Source: Streptosporangiaceae bacterium
GTDB taxonomy: Bacteria; Actinomycetota; Actinomycetes; Streptosporangiales; Streptosporangiaceae
Direction of reading: 5' to 3'
DNA length: 64,000 nucleotides
Assembly (NCBI GenBank): GCA_025964695.1
Contig: JAOPYK010000191.1
Location: 62,001-126,000 of the forward strand
The notes under the pieces: model-generated
Seen by the model: only the letters and a program-made list of their open reading frames with translations
Told to the model about the DNA's origin: nothing
Databases searched by the model: none
Translations under genes and position numbers: made by a program
Part shown: in pieces, positions 28,935 to 39,039 of the stretch
Layout: every line of letters begins with the position of its first letter
How positions within the stretch are numbered: position 1 is the first letter of the stretch

Positions 28935-29189
28935 TCAGTGGCGGTGGTGGAAGCCCCGGTGGTGGAAGCCCCGGTGGTGCCGGAAGTGGTGGTGCCGGAA
29001 GTGGCGGTGGTGCCGGAAGTGGCGGTGGTGGCACCTACGCCCGTGGCACGGGCGAACGGTCGCCACGGTCTGAGACGCGGTGGTCTTGGTGGCCGCGTCG
29101 GCCGGCGTGGCCGCGCCGACCGAAAAGACGCCCCCGGCGGCGAGAGCCAGGCCGGACAGGATCAGTGCGAGGGACCTCGGAACATGCAT
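28935..29189 (-). CDS. Small secreted histidine-rich protein
   Basis: 84 residues. Residues 1-33 are a signal peptide (basic start, hydrophobic core, ATPADA cleavage region). The last 38 residues have 17 His and a CHGRRC pair, arranged in repeats of HHRHFR and HHRGF type. The ATG at 29187-29189 follows AGGGGG at good spacing. His-rich secreted peptides can bind Zn, Cu or Ni; no homologue comes to mind and the role is unknown. The opposite strand is also open (Val/Pro/Glu rich) but has no signal peptide or ribosome site. Expression is not proven. Confidence 0.6.
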   Translation of the reverse strand: MHVPRSLALILSGLALAAGGVFSVGAATPADAATKTTASQTVATVRPCHGRRCHHRHFRHHRHFRHHHFRHHRGFHHRGFHHRH

Positions 29190-29537
29190 TGGTCTACCCC
29201 CTGGAGAACGGAGCCCGAAGGCTGAATTCGTTCATGGCGGGACATAAATGGTTTCATGGCGCGCTACGTCCTGCCTTGGGCGGCTATTCCCTACGGCAAT
29301 CAAGGGAAACTGACCGAATGACATTCTTTGCTTTATCTTGAAATTTCAGAACATAGTTTGATGGGAAAATATCAGTGCTGCCACCTGCTGATAGAAGGGA
29401 GCATCTGGTCGAGTCGATGGGCGCTTCGGGACGCCTGGACGCCCTTTGCGACCTTCGAGTGCCATTGTAGATAGGGCATATTTGTGGTTTCGTCCGGAAT
29501 GGCATCGCGCTTTCGCGCGACGTTCGGTGGGGTGGAC
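29190..29537. other. 348-bp gap with an AT-rich patch
   Basis: No gene is supported; an open minus-strand frame here has no recognisable content. About 80 bp near 29296-29376 are roughly 60 percent A+T, which is striking in this genome. The gap should hold the promoter of the His-rich gene and the end of the sulfate-regulator operon. Confidence 0.5.
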
Positions 29538-29993
29538 TCAGTCCCCGTGCTCAGCCCCGGACGTGAGGCCCCGGACGTGGTCCGGCAACCGGCCCGCGAC
29601 GATGTCGGCGAGGGTGACCCCGTCCACGATGCTGAGCAGCGCGGTGTCCGCGGCCAGCCACACCTGCCGCAGATGGGCGGCCGCGCCGTCGTAGGCGGCG
29701 TCCTGTGCCGGTTCGCCCCGTACCTCGGTCAGCGAGCCGTCGACGACCCGGATGACCTCGCCCACCGAGATGTCCGAGGCGGGCCTGGTCAGGCGGTATC
29801 CACGGTCCGGCCCCCGCTGGCTGAAAATCAGATCGGCGCGGCGCAGCTCGCTCAGGATGGTCTTCAGGAACGTCAGCGGCATGTGATGGCCGGTCGCGAG
29901 CGCTCCAGCGGTGATCGTGGCGGGTTCCGCCGCCGCCAGGGCGAGCATGGCACGCAGGGCGTATTCAGTTCGTGCTGTGATGTGCAAGGTCAC
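29538..29993 (-). CDS. Rrf2 family transcriptional regulator lacking Fe-S cysteines
   Basis: 151 residues. The N-terminal winged helix (TARTEYALRAMLALA), the wing (QRGPDRGYRLTRP) and the dimer helix match the Rrf2 family. There is no cysteine at all, so it cannot hold the [2Fe-2S] cluster of IscR or NsrR. This matches the CymR branch, which senses cysteine status through CysK or its product. It is the last gene after sbp-cysT-cysW-cysA, 19 nt after cysA, so it is probably co-transcribed and represses or tunes the sulfate importer. GTG start; ribosome spacing is poor, so a nearby alternative start is possible. Confidence 0.8.
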   Translation of the reverse strand: MTLHITARTEYALRAMLALAAAEPATITAGALATGHHMPLTFLKTILSELRRADLIFSQRGPDRGYRLTRPASDISVGEVIRVVDGSLTEVRGEPAQDAAYDGAAAHLRQVWLAADTALLSIVDGVTLADIVAGRLPDHVRGLTSGAEHGD

Positions 29994-30012
29994 TTCCCTA
30001 GGGCCGGACCTC

Positions 30013-30984
30013 CTACTTCGCCGCCAGGGACCTTGCTCCCGGGCTGGGCCGGACGTGGACGGTGCCGCCGGGGGCGAGGTCGAGCCGTTCGGCGAGCCCG
30101 CGGGTCACCTGTGCCCACGCGTCGTGCTCACCCGAGCCGGAAGTGAGGCGCATCTCGACCCGGACCTCGAAACCGAGGCGGACGACCCGCTGGACGGTGG
30201 CCGGCGCGGTGCCCGGCTCCGCCGTGGTCGTCAGCTCGATGTCGTGCGGCCGGACGAGCTGACCGTCGATCTCCGTGACGGGTCCGAGGAAGCGCATCAC
30301 GAACGGGTTGGCGGGGTTGTCATAGATGTCGTGCGGGCTGCCGGACTGTTCCACCTCGCCGTTGGCCAGGACCACGATGGTGTCGGCGACCTCGATGGCC
30401 TCCTCCTGGTCGTGGGTGACGAAAACGGTGGTGACGTGGACCTCGTCGTGCAGCCGGCGCAACCAGGCCCGCAGCTCCTTACGGACCTGGGCGTCCAGCG
30501 CCCCGAAGGGTTCGTCGAGGAGCAGGACCTCCGGCTCGACCGCGAGGGCGCGGGCCAGCGCCATGCGCTGACGCTGCCCGCCGGACAGCTGCGCCGGGTA
30601 CCGCTTGGCGAACTGGTCCAGGTGCACCAGCTCCAGCAGTTCGTGGACCCGTTCGCGGATCTGGTCCTTGGGCCGCTTACGGATCTGCAGGCCGAAGGCG
30701 ACGTTGTCGAAGACGGTCATGTGCTTGAACGCCGCGTAGTGCTGGAAGACGAACCCGACGTTGCGACGCTGCGGTGACAGCCGGGTGGCGTCCACCCCGG
30801 AGATCAGCACGGTGCCGGAGTCGGGCTGCTCCAGCCCGGCGATGACCCGCAGCAGCGTCGACTTCCCGCCGCCGCTGGGGCCGAGCAGGGCCGTCAGTGA
30901 GCCCGAGGCCACGTCGACCGACACGTCGGTCAGCACCGGGGTCGTGCCGAAGGCCTTGTTGATGTTCCGTACCTCGATGGCCAT
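30013..30984 (-). CDS. cysA: Sulfate/thiosulfate ABC transporter ATP-binding protein
   Basis: 323 residues. It has Walker [10 protein letters not shown] near residue 36, signature LSGGQRQRM near 133, Walker [13 protein letters not shown] near 153, and the His switch VTHDQEEA. The last 90 residues are a TOBE-like ligand domain. It powers import of sulfate or thiosulfate with CysT and CysW. The ATG follows the TGA of cysW without a gap. The CysA label rests on the linked cysT, cysW and sbp genes as well as the sequence. Confidence 0.9.
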   Translation of the reverse strand: MAIEVRNINKAFGTTPVLTDVSVDVASGSLTALLGPSGGGKSTLLRVIAGLEQPDSGTVLISGVDATRLSPQRRNVGFVFQHYAAFKHMTVFDNVAFGLQIRKRPKDQIRERVHELLELVHLDQFAKRYPAQLSGGQRQRMALARALAVEPEVLLLDEPFGALDAQVRKELRAWLRRLHDEVHVTTVFVTHDQEEAIEVADTIVVLANGEVEQSGSPHDIYDNPANPFVMRFLGPVTEIDGQLVRPHDIELTTTAEPGTAPATVQRVVRLGFEVRVEMRLTSGSGEHDAWAQVTRGLAERLDLAPGGTVHVRPSPGARSLAAK

Positions 30985-31773
30985 TCAGTCTTCGCCCTTC
31001 GGCCGGAGCAGCTTGGTCAGCAGCAAGGTGATGATCGCGATCAGTGCCAGTGCCGTGGCGGCCGCGAACGCCGCCGGCTGGTCGAAGTTCTGGAAGCGCT
31101 CCTCCACGAACAGGGTGAGCGTCTGGGTCTGGTCGACCAGCCTCCCGGAGACGACCGCCACCGCGCCGTACTCGCCGAGGGCCCGGGCCAGGCAGAGCAC
31201 GACGCCGTACGCGAGCGCCCACCGGATGCCCGGGATGGTGATGCGGCGGAAGGTCTGCCACCCGCCGGCGCCCAGGGTGTGCGCGGCCTGCTCCTGGTCG
31301 TCACCCATCTCCTCGAGTACGGGCACGATCGCGCGCACCACGAGGGGCAGCGACACGAACACGGTCGCCAGGACCATCCCGGGAGTGGAGAAGATCACTT
31401 GGATGCCGTGGTCCTCCAGCCAGCCCCCGACCGTCGCGAACTTTCCGTAGATCAGGATGAGGGCCAGCCCCACGACCACGGGAGAGACCGCCAGCGGCAG
31501 GTCGATCAGGGCGTTCAGAACCCTCTTGCCGCGGAAACGGTGGCGGACGAGCAGCAGCGCGGTGCCGATGCCGAACACGGTGTTGAGGGCCACGGCGCAC
31601 AGCGCCACGACGAAGGTCACCTTGAAGGCGTGCAGCGCCGACGGCGTGCTCAGTGCGTCGAAGAAGGGCCCCACACCGTGCTGGAAGGTGCGCCAGCCGA
31701 TCAGGCCGACGGGGAGTACCAGCAGGAACAGCAGGTAGATGAGTGCGACGATCCGGAGTCCGTACTTAGCCAC
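30985..31773 (-). CDS. cysW: Sulfate ABC transporter permease CysW
   Basis: 262 residues, six membrane segments. The binding-protein-dependent transport motif (EEMGDDQEQAAHTLGAGGWQ region, near residue 155) is the EAA loop that docks on CysA. It forms the channel with CysT. It overlaps cysT by 8 nt and touches cysA, so expression is coupled. Confidence 0.9.
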   Translation of the reverse strand: MAKYGLRIVALIYLLFLLVLPVGLIGWRTFQHGVGPFFDALSTPSALHAFKVTFVVALCAVALNTVFGIGTALLLVRHRFRGKRVLNALIDLPLAVSPVVVGLALILIYGKFATVGGWLEDHGIQVIFSTPGMVLATVFVSLPLVVRAIVPVLEEMGDDQEQAAHTLGAGGWQTFRRITIPGIRWALAYGVVLCLARALGEYGAVAVVSGRLVDQTQTLTLFVEERFQNFDQPAAFAAATALALIAIITLLLTKLLRPKGED

Positions 31774-32665
31774 GGCGCGCTCCCCATCGCTGGAGGAAGT
31801 CGAGCGAGATCAGCACGATGAGCGCCACCACGAGCAGCACGGTCGACACGGCCGCCGCGCCCGCCGTGTTGTCGCCCTCCAGCTGGCCGAAGATCTGTAC
31901 CGCGGCGACCTGGGTCTTGAACGGCAGGTTGCCGGAGATCAGGACCGTCGAGCCGAACTCGGCGATCGCCCGCGTGAACGCCAGGGCGGTGCCGGAGATC
32001 ATGGCCGGCAGCAGGTTCGGCAGGATGATCCGGCGGAAGATCACGAAGGGCCGGGCGCCCAGCGAGGCCGCGGCCTGTTCCATGTCCCGGTCGAGTTCGA
32101 GCAGGACGGGCTGGACCGTACGGACCACGAACGGCAGGGTCACGAACAGCAGGGCCACCACGACGCCGGCTCGTGTGTAGGCGAGATTGATCCCCAGTGG
32201 GCTGTCGGTGCCGTACAGGGACAGCAGGACCAGGCCGGCGACGATGGTGGGCAGTGCGAAGGGCAGGTCGATCAGGGTGTCCATCACCGCCTTCCCGGGG
32301 AACGCGTCGCGCACCAGGACCCAGGCGATGAGGGTGCCCATCACCAGGTTCACCAGGGCCACGATCACCGAGGCGCCGATCGTGAGCTTCAGCGCCGCCC
32401 AGGCGTCGGGAGTGGTGACCGCCTTCCAGAAGAAGCCGGGCCCGTGCTCGGTGGACTTCCAGACCACGGCCGCGAGCGGGATCAGCACGATCAGGCTCAG
32501 GAAGATCAACGAGGTGCCGAGACCGAGAGCGGTGCCGCCCCTGCCACGGGGGGTGCGGCCGGTCAGGCGGGGTCGCCGGGATGTCGTCTGCGGCGGGCGG
32601 GCCTCCGCCTGACCTGGCGAGATGCCGGATCCGGGGGAGGCCGCCGCGTCGGTGCCGGTGGACAC
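31766..32665 (-). CDS. cysT: Sulfate ABC transporter permease CysT (CysU)
   Basis: 299 residues. A Pro/Gly-rich N-terminal extension of about 45 residues precedes six membrane segments. The EAA loop (LDRDMEQAAASLGARPF) lies near residue 190. It pairs with CysW. The GTG start is 5 nt after the substrate-binding protein stop. The N-terminal extension is longer than in enterobacterial CysT. Confidence 0.9.
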   Translation of the reverse strand: MSTGTDAAASPGSGISPGQAEARPPQTTSRRPRLTGRTPRGRGGTALGLGTSLIFLSLIVLIPLAAVVWKSTEHGPGFFWKAVTTPDAWAALKLTIGASVIVALVNLVMGTLIAWVLVRDAFPGKAVMDTLIDLPFALPTIVAGLVLLSLYGTDSPLGINLAYTRAGVVVALLFVTLPFVVRTVQPVLLELDRDMEQAAASLGARPFVIFRRIILPNLLPAMISGTALAFTRAIAEFGSTVLISGNLPFKTQVAAVQIFGQLEGDNTAGAAAVSTVLLVVALIVLISLDFLQRWGARRG

Positions 32666-32670
32666 GAGGG

Positions 32671-33693
32671 TTACTTGCTCCCGGTCGTGACACCGAGCTT
32701 CTTCTCGATGCCGGTGATGATGCCGGCCTGCGGGTCGAAGAAGTCCTTGGTCACCGCGGTCCAGCCGCCGAGGTCCTTGATCGTGAACAGGCCGGCCGGC
32801 TTCGGGAACTTCTCCGAGCCCGGTATGCCCTGCTCGACCGGCCGGTAGCCGTTGTCGACGAAGATCTTCTGTGCCGCCGGCGTGTACAGGAACGTCAGGA
32901 AGGCCTTGGCCTCGGCCGGGTGCGCGCTGTTCTTGGTCACCGCGACCGGGTTCTCGATGAGGATCGTCGAGTCCGGAACCGTGTAGTCCAGCGGCTGGTT
33001 GTGCTGCTGAGCGAAGATCGCTTCGTTCTCGTATGTGATGATCGCGTCCCCCTTGCCGCCGGTGAAGGTCTGCAGCGACTTACGGCCGCTGTCGTCCTGG
33101 ACGGGCACGTTCTTGAGCAGCGCGTTGAGGAACGCCACCCCGGCGGCCTTGTTGGTGTTCTTGGTCGACGCGGCGCCGTAGCCGGCCAGGATGTTCCAGC
33201 GCGCGCCACCCGAGGTGGACGGGTTCGGCGTGATCACCTGGACGCCCGGCTTGATCAGGTCGGTCCAGGTCCTGATGCCCTTGGGGTTGCCCTTACGGGT
33301 CGCGATGGAGACCACTGAATCGGTGACCATGCCCTTGGTGGGGTTGGCGCTCCAGTCGTCGGCCACCAGGCCGGCCTTGGTGAGCCGGGTGATGTCGGGT
33401 TCCAGGGAGAACGCGACGAGGTCGGCCTTCAAGCCGGACGCGACCGCCCGGCTCTGGTCCCCGGACGCCCCGTACGACTGGGTGAAAGTGATGTTCTTGC
33501 CTGCCGGGGTGGCCTGGAAGGCCTTGATGATCTGCTGGTACGCGGCTTGTGGTGTGGAGTAGGCCACCAGGGCCAGTTGTACCTTCTTGCCACCGCCGGT
33601 GCTCTTGGAGTCGCTCCCGCCGCACGCGGCCAGTGCGGACATACCGATGCCCAGCGCTGTGATGGCGGCGATGCCTCTGACTCTGCGGCCCAT
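32671..33693 (-). CDS. sbp: Sulfate ABC transporter substrate-binding lipoprotein
   Basis: 340 residues. The signal ends in lipobox LAAC (about residues 18-21) followed by GGSDSKS. Mature residues show the sulfate-binding protein fold: VAYSTPQAAYQ, TQSYGASGDQSRAV, TPNPSTSGGARWNIL and ITYENEA. The T-S-GGARW stretch lies in the anion-binding region of the family. The ATG at 33691-33693 follows GGAG at 7 nt. It heads the operon sbp-cysT-cysW-cysA-rrf2. A good -35/-10 pair lies upstream. Confidence 0.9.
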   Translation of the reverse strand: MGRRVRGIAAITALGIGMSALAACGGSDSKSTGGGKKVQLALVAYSTPQAAYQQIIKAFQATPAGKNITFTQSYGASGDQSRAVASGLKADLVAFSLEPDITRLTKAGLVADDWSANPTKGMVTDSVVSIATRKGNPKGIRTWTDLIKPGVQVITPNPSTSGGARWNILAGYGAASTKNTNKAAGVAFLNALLKNVPVQDDSGRKSLQTFTGGKGDAIITYENEAIFAQQHNQPLDYTVPDSTILIENPVAVTKNSAHPAEAKAFLTFLYTPAAQKIFVDNGYRPVEQGIPGSEKFPKPAGLFTIKDLGGWTAVTKDFFDPQAGIITGIEKKLGVTTGSK

Positions 33694-33730
33694 GGTCTTA
33701 CTCCATAATCTCGACCGATTTGGTAAGAAA

Positions 33731-33759
33731 AGTAGACCAGGTAGGGATTTAACCGTCAA
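33731..33759 (-). promoter_or_regulatory. Promoter of the sulfate importer operon
   Basis: Reading the minus strand, TTGACG (33754-33759) and TCTACT (33731-33736) are separated by exactly 17 bp, close to the housekeeping sigma consensus. Transcription would start near 33724, about 30 nt before the sbp ATG. The interval between the -10 box and the start codon is AT-rich for this genome and could hold the Rrf2 site. Confidence 0.6.
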
Positions 33760-33851
33760 CTCTGAACCGGGCCACCCCGGACACGGTTCTGTAACACCGC
33801 GGTCAAGGCCGGGCGGCGCGCCAGGTGCCCGCCCGGCACCACGCCCAGTAG

Positions 33852-35174
<1,323 letters not shown>

Positions 35175-35222
35175 TTCCGTCCGGCATCAAGCCGGCACCA
35201 GCGGCGGACGAAGGGCGCGGCG

Positions 35223-35693
35223 ATGGCTGAAACGAGGACTCGGGGGAGTGCGGAACGTGCTCCCGAGCCGCGGGGAAGGCCGTCGCCGCAGTCGTCCCGG
35301 GCCGCACGGGCGGAGTCGAAGAAGGCTCATCTGACCAGCCGGGCCGCGATCCTGGCCATCGTGATGTGCGCGATCGCCCTGAGCCTGGCCTACCCGATCC
35401 GCGAGTACATCGCCCAGCGCCGGGAGATCGCCGCACTGCGCCAGCAGGAACGGGTCAACCAGAAGCTGGTGGAGGAACTCGCGCTGCGGGAGCATCGCCT
35501 CGGCGATGAGTCGTACATTAAACGGGAGGCTCGGAGGCGGCTACATTACTGCATGCCGGGAGAAAAGTGCTTCGTCGTTCTCGACGGCAGCGGGGGTAAC
35601 AAACAGGCGGCCCAGCCGGATGGACCGCGGCGTACACCGCCGTGGTACACCACGCTGTGGCGGTCGGTGGAGGCGGCGGACAGAGGCCGTTAG
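35223..35693 (+). CDS. Septum formation initiator (FtsB/DivIC family)
   Basis: 156 residues. A basic disordered N-terminus is followed by one membrane segment near 41-60, then a coiled coil (EIAALRQQERVNQKLVEE) and the short conserved patch YIKREARRRLHYCMPGEKC typical of actinobacterial DivIC proteins. It joins FtsL and FtsQ at the division site. It lies 48 nt after eno. Confidence 0.85.
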   Translation: MAETRTRGSAERAPEPRGRPSPQSSRAARAESKKAHLTSRAAILAIVMCAIALSLAYPIREYIAQRREIAALRQQERVNQKLVEELALREHRLGDESYIKREARRRLHYCMPGEKCFVVLDGSGGNKQAAQPDGPRRTPPWYTTLWRSVEAADRGR

Positions 35694-35763
35694 CCCGCGC
35701 GAGCGCAGCTTTCATGGGCGAGCGGCAAGCGCCGGCACGGCCGGTTCGACGAGGAGGGCACGG

Positions 35764-36276
35764 TTGATCGACGACAGCGACACGGCGGCCGTCGCCGCCC
35801 AGCTGGGACGGAAGCCGCGCGGGCTGCGGGCGGTGGCGCACCGCTGCCCGTGCGGGCTGCCGGACGTGGTCGAGACCGCCCCCCGGTTGCCGGACGGCAC
35901 CCCTTTCCCGACGCTGTTCTATCTGACCTGCCCCAGGGCGGCGGCGGCGATCGGCACCCTGGAGGCGAGCGGGCTGATGCGGGAGATGACCGCGCGGCTG
36001 ACCACGGATCCCTCGCTCGCCGACAAGTACACGGCGGCCCACCAGGACTACCTGGACCGCCGGGGCGCCGCGGCCCGCGACGAGGGCGTGGAGCCGCTGC
36101 CGCCCGGCACCCAGAGCGCCGGTGGCATGCCCGAACGGGTCAAGTGCCTGCACGCGCTCGTCGGACATGAACTCGCGGTCCCGGGGACGAACCCGTTCGG
36201 CCGTGAGGCTCTCGACGCGCTGCCCGAGTGGTGGCGCGGTGGTCCCTGTGTTGACACCCCCGAGGAGAGCCCGTGA
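35764..36276 (+). CDS. DUF501 family protein
   Basis: 170 residues from a TTG with GGAGGG upstream. The conserved block GLRAVAHRCPCG-LPDVVETAPRL and the later LTCPR and GGMPERVKCLH stretches identify DUF501. Several Cys/His pairs (CPCG, C near 60, CLH) may bind a metal. The function is unknown. The stop overlaps the ppx start (GTGA), so it is translated together with ppx. Confidence 0.85.
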   Translation: MIDDSDTAAVAAQLGRKPRGLRAVAHRCPCGLPDVVETAPRLPDGTPFPTLFYLTCPRAAAAIGTLEASGLMREMTARLTTDPSLADKYTAAHQDYLDRRGAAARDEGVEPLPPGTQSAGGMPERVKCLHALVGHELAVPGTNPFGREALDALPEWWRGGPCVDTPEESP

Positions 36277-37190
36277 CGAGGGTCGCAGCCATCGACTGTG
36301 GGACCAACTCGGTCCGCCTGCTGATCGCCGACATCGGCGACGGAAAGCTGGTCGACGTGGAGCGCCGGATGGAGATCGTCCGGTTGGGCCAGGGGGTGGA
36401 CCAGACCGGGATGCTGGCTCCCGAGGCGCTGGAGCGCACCTTCGCGGCCATGCGGGGCTACGCCAAGCTCATCATCGATCACGGCGCCGACAAGGTCCGG
36501 GTGGTGGCCACCAGCGCGACCAGGGACGCCGGCAACCGGGCCGACTTCGTGAGCGGGGTCGTGGAGATCTTCGGAGTCGTGCCCGAGGTGGTGAGCGGCC
36601 ATGAGGAGGCCGAGCTGTCCTTCGTCGGCGTGACCAAGGACCTGGTCGAACTGCGTCCGCTCCGGCCGTACCTGGTGGTCGACATCGGCGGCGGATCCAC
36701 CGAGTTCGTGGTCGGCAGCTCCGGCGTCCAGGCGGCCAAGTCCGTCGACATCGGCTGTGTGCGGATGACCGAACGGCATCTGCAGAGTGACCCGCCCACC
36801 CCAGACCAGTTCGCCGCCGCGGTCGCCGACATCGACGCCGCCCTGGCGAAGGTGCGGGAGACCGTCCCCGTCGACGAGGCGCGGACGCTGGTCGGGCTGG
36901 CCGGCTCGGTCACCACGGTCGCCGGCATGGCGCTCGACCTGCCGGAGTACGACCCCGCGCGCATCCACCTCTCGCGGATCACCGCGGAACGGGTGCACGG
37001 GGTGACCAGGAGGCTGCTGCACTCCACCCATGCGGAGCGGGCCGCCATCGGCGTCATGCATCCCGGCCGGGTCGACGTCATCGGTGCCGGCGCGCTGATC
37101 CTCGACCGGATCATGCGGGAGTACAACTTCGGCGCGGTGGTCGTCAGCGAGCATGACATCCTCGACGGCATCGCCTGGTCCCTGGTCTGA
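36273..37190 (+). CDS. ppx: Exopolyphosphatase / guanosine pentaphosphate phosphatase family
   Basis: 305 residues. It has the ASKHA-fold phosphate motifs of Ppx/GppA: AAIDCGTNSVRLLIADI at the N-terminus, VVDIGGGSTEFVVG near 135, and the catalytic Glu region HEEAELSF near 112. The short length fits the actinobacterial Ppx1 type without the C-terminal HD domain. It hydrolyses polyphosphate or pppGpp. GTG start overlapping DUF501. A 62-codon in-frame remnant follows its stop. Confidence 0.9.
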   Translation: MTRVAAIDCGTNSVRLLIADIGDGKLVDVERRMEIVRLGQGVDQTGMLAPEALERTFAAMRGYAKLIIDHGADKVRVVATSATRDAGNRADFVSGVVEIFGVVPEVVSGHEEAELSFVGVTKDLVELRPLRPYLVVDIGGGSTEFVVGSSGVQAAKSVDIGCVRMTERHLQSDPPTPDQFAAAVADIDAALAKVRETVPVDEARTLVGLAGSVTTVAGMALDLPEYDPARIHLSRITAERVHGVTRRLLHSTHAERAAIGVMHPGRVDVIGAGALILDRIMREYNFGAVVVSEHDILDGIAWSLV

Positions 37191-37376
37191 GAGCTTCCGA
37201 TCTCCTTTGGTGTCGAAGACCATCTGGGGGAGATCGCGGCGGAGTCCTTCGAGCCGCTCGCCCGCCGTCTCGGCACTCCCGAGGCCTATGCCGCCGAACT
37301 TCGCGCCGCGTACGGCACCGAAGCGGGCGGGAAGAACGGGCGACTGCGGTCGTTGCAGACCGGACCGGGAAGGTGA
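37191..37376 (+). pseudogene. Remnant of a HAAS-type (permease-prefix) signalling domain
   Basis: Starting right after the ppx TGA and in the same frame, 61 codons stay open to a TGA at 37374. The translation contains VEDHLGEIAAE and later RRLGTPEAYAAELRAAYG, a pattern matching the C-terminal half of the HAAS/DUF1700-like domain of actinobacterial membrane and anti-sigma-like proteins. No ATG, GTG or TTG occurs before the conserved part, and the N-terminal half is missing, so it is probably a deletion remnant. Readthrough of the ppx stop would also yield it. Confidence 0.5.
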
Positions 37377-37493
37377 GGCTGCGGCTGCGAGCCGGCCTCG
37401 AGAACGCCGCGGTCCGGCGGACGTCGGACCATGATCATTGCAATCGATCACTCCGATTGCGTGACCAGGGAAGACAGGGGAGTATCGCATGTC

Positions 37494-38360
37494 ATGACCA
37501 CCGTGAATGCTCCTTTCGTACCGCCCGGGACCGGATGGCCCGAGGATCCGGCCGCTCCCGGCACCCCGGTCGCGCACGATCCCGCGGAGGTGGCCGCCCT
37601 GGCGGCCGGGGCTTCCTCGCTCGGGGAGCTGTGCGCCCGCCAGTCGGTGTGCCGGGCCTGCCCGCGACTGGTCGAGTGGCGGGAGAAGGTCGCGGTCGAG
37701 CGGCGCAGGGCGTACGCGGAGGAGACCTACTGGGGACGGCCCATCGTGGGCTGGGGCGACGAGGAGCCGCGTATCCTCATCGTCGGGCTCGCCCCGGCGG
37801 CGCACGGCGGGAACCGTACCGGACGGATCTTCACCGGCGACCGGTCCGGTGACTGGCTGTACGCCTCGCTGTACCGGGTCGGCCTGGCCGAGCTGCCCAC
37901 CAGCACCCATGCGGGCGACGGCCAGCGGCTCATCGGAGCCCGCATGGTCGCCACGGTTCGCTGCGCGCCGCCGGACAACAAGCCGGCGCCGGCCGAGCGG
38001 GACGCGTGTCTCCCCTGGCTGGCGCGCGAGCTGGACGAGGTGGTGCCGAGCGTACGGGTGATCGTCGCGCTTGGAGGCTACGCCTGGCAGGCCATCTGGC
38101 CGGCGCTCCGGCAGGCCGGTTACGCCTTGCCCAGGCCACGGCCGCCGTTCGGCCACGGCGCCGAGGTGGTCCTGACCCGCGGTGGGATGTCCACGCTGCT
38201 GCTGGGCTGCTATCACCCGAGTCAGCAGAACACCTTCACCGGCCGGGTCACCGAGGACATGCTCGACGCCGTTTTCACCAGGGCTGACCAGTGGGCCGAC
38301 CAGGGGGCCGGCCAGGAGGCCGACGAGGGGAACGACCAGCGGGCCGGGGAGACCCGGTGA
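37494..38360 (+). CDS. Family 5 (UDGb-type) uracil-DNA glycosylase
   Basis: 288 residues from ATG 37494. Early cysteines ([13 protein letters not shown]) and later Cys at VRCAPP and DAC are the likely [4Fe-4S] ligands. Motif A reads [13 protein letters not shown] with IFTGD following, which is the UDGb signature, and the C-terminal [10 protein letters not shown] supplies the catalytic-site His. The C-terminal tail is Gln/Asp/Glu rich. It excises uracil and hypoxanthine from DNA. It ends 2 nt from the convergent DUF4232 gene. Confidence 0.9.
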   Translation: MTTVNAPFVPPGTGWPEDPAAPGTPVAHDPAEVAALAAGASSLGELCARQSVCRACPRLVEWREKVAVERRRAYAEETYWGRPIVGWGDEEPRILIVGLAPAAHGGNRTGRIFTGDRSGDWLYASLYRVGLAELPTSTHAGDGQRLIGARMVATVRCAPPDNKPAPAERDACLPWLARELDEVVPSVRVIVALGGYAWQAIWPALRQAGYALPRPRPPFGHGAEVVLTRGGMSTLLLGCYHPSQQNTFTGRVTEDMLDAVFTRADQWADQGAGQEADEGNDQRAGETR

Positions 38361-38361
38361 C

Positions 38362-39039
38362 TCAGGCGCCGGGACCGGCCGTCAAGGGCGTGGTCTCGAG
38401 CCGGTTGTGCTGACAGGCTGGGCCGCCGCTCCAGGGGGCGACCAGCGGCACGGTCTCGTCCGGCGGGATCACCTGAAGGACCGTGGGGACGCCCTCACAA
38501 GTCGGGCCCCCGCTTTCGTCCGCGGCGGGGACCGCGGACCAGCGCAGCAGGGTGTAGGCGTGGCCGCCGGGCGGGATCACGAAGGACGTCGGGCTGCCCT
38601 GCCGGCTCACCGATCCGCCGAATCCCTCGGAGCCGGTGCCCAGGCCCAGACCCGGCCAGCCCCGTACCTTGCATGAGTGCCCCGAGACATTGGTGAACAG
38701 TAGCTTGGCGAACCGCGAGCCCGCTCCGGCGTTGTAGCCCGTCACCACCGCGTGCAGCCCGGCACTGTGACAGCGTGTGATGACCGTGCCCGTGCCGCCG
38801 CTTCCGCCCACGCCACCGGAGGGGTGGCCGGCCACTGGCGAGGTGCCCGTACCGCCCGCGCCGCTGCCACCGGGAGTGGTTCCCGCAGTGGTTGCCGCAG
38901 TGGTTCCCGCGATGGGCCTGGCGGTCGCCGGCGTCGCGGACGCCGCGCCACCGGCCCCGACATGGACCCCGGCTTTACAGCCGGTGGCCGTCAGGGCGAG
39001 CGCGGCGATCGCGACGGTGCCCAGCGCAAAGCGGTTCAT
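38362..39039 (-). CDS. DUF4232 domain lipoprotein
   Basis: 225 residues. A signal peptide ends with TATGC near residue 21 (a weak lipobox). A Gly/Ala/Thr-rich linker of about 60 residues precedes a DUF4232 domain (residues 88-225) with CHSAGL, LLFTNVSGHSCKVRGWPGL, and late Cys in PTCEG and PACQH. These Cys probably form disulphides outside the cell. AGGAG precedes the ATG. The function is unknown; the family is common in actinobacterial surface lipoproteins. Confidence 0.8.
   Translation of the reverse strand: MNRFALGTVAIAALALTATGCKAGVHVGAGGAASATPATARPIAGTTAATTAGTTPGGSGAGGTGTSPVAGHPSGGVGGSGGTGTVITRCHSAGLHAVVTGYNAGAGSRFAKLLFTNVSGHSCKVRGWPGLGLGTGSEGFGGSVSRQGSPTSFVIPPGGHAYTLLRWSAVPAADESGGPTCEGVPTVLQVIPPDETVPLVAPWSGGPACQHNRLETTPLTAGPGA

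Noticed and set aside
26431-29034. A long minus-strand frame opposite the penicillin-binding protein
   Set aside because: Antisense to a protein with intact catalytic motifs; no domain in the translation.
28929-29225. Val/Pro/Glu-rich plus-strand frame opposite the His-rich peptide
   Set aside because: No signal peptide or ribosome site; the minus strand has both.
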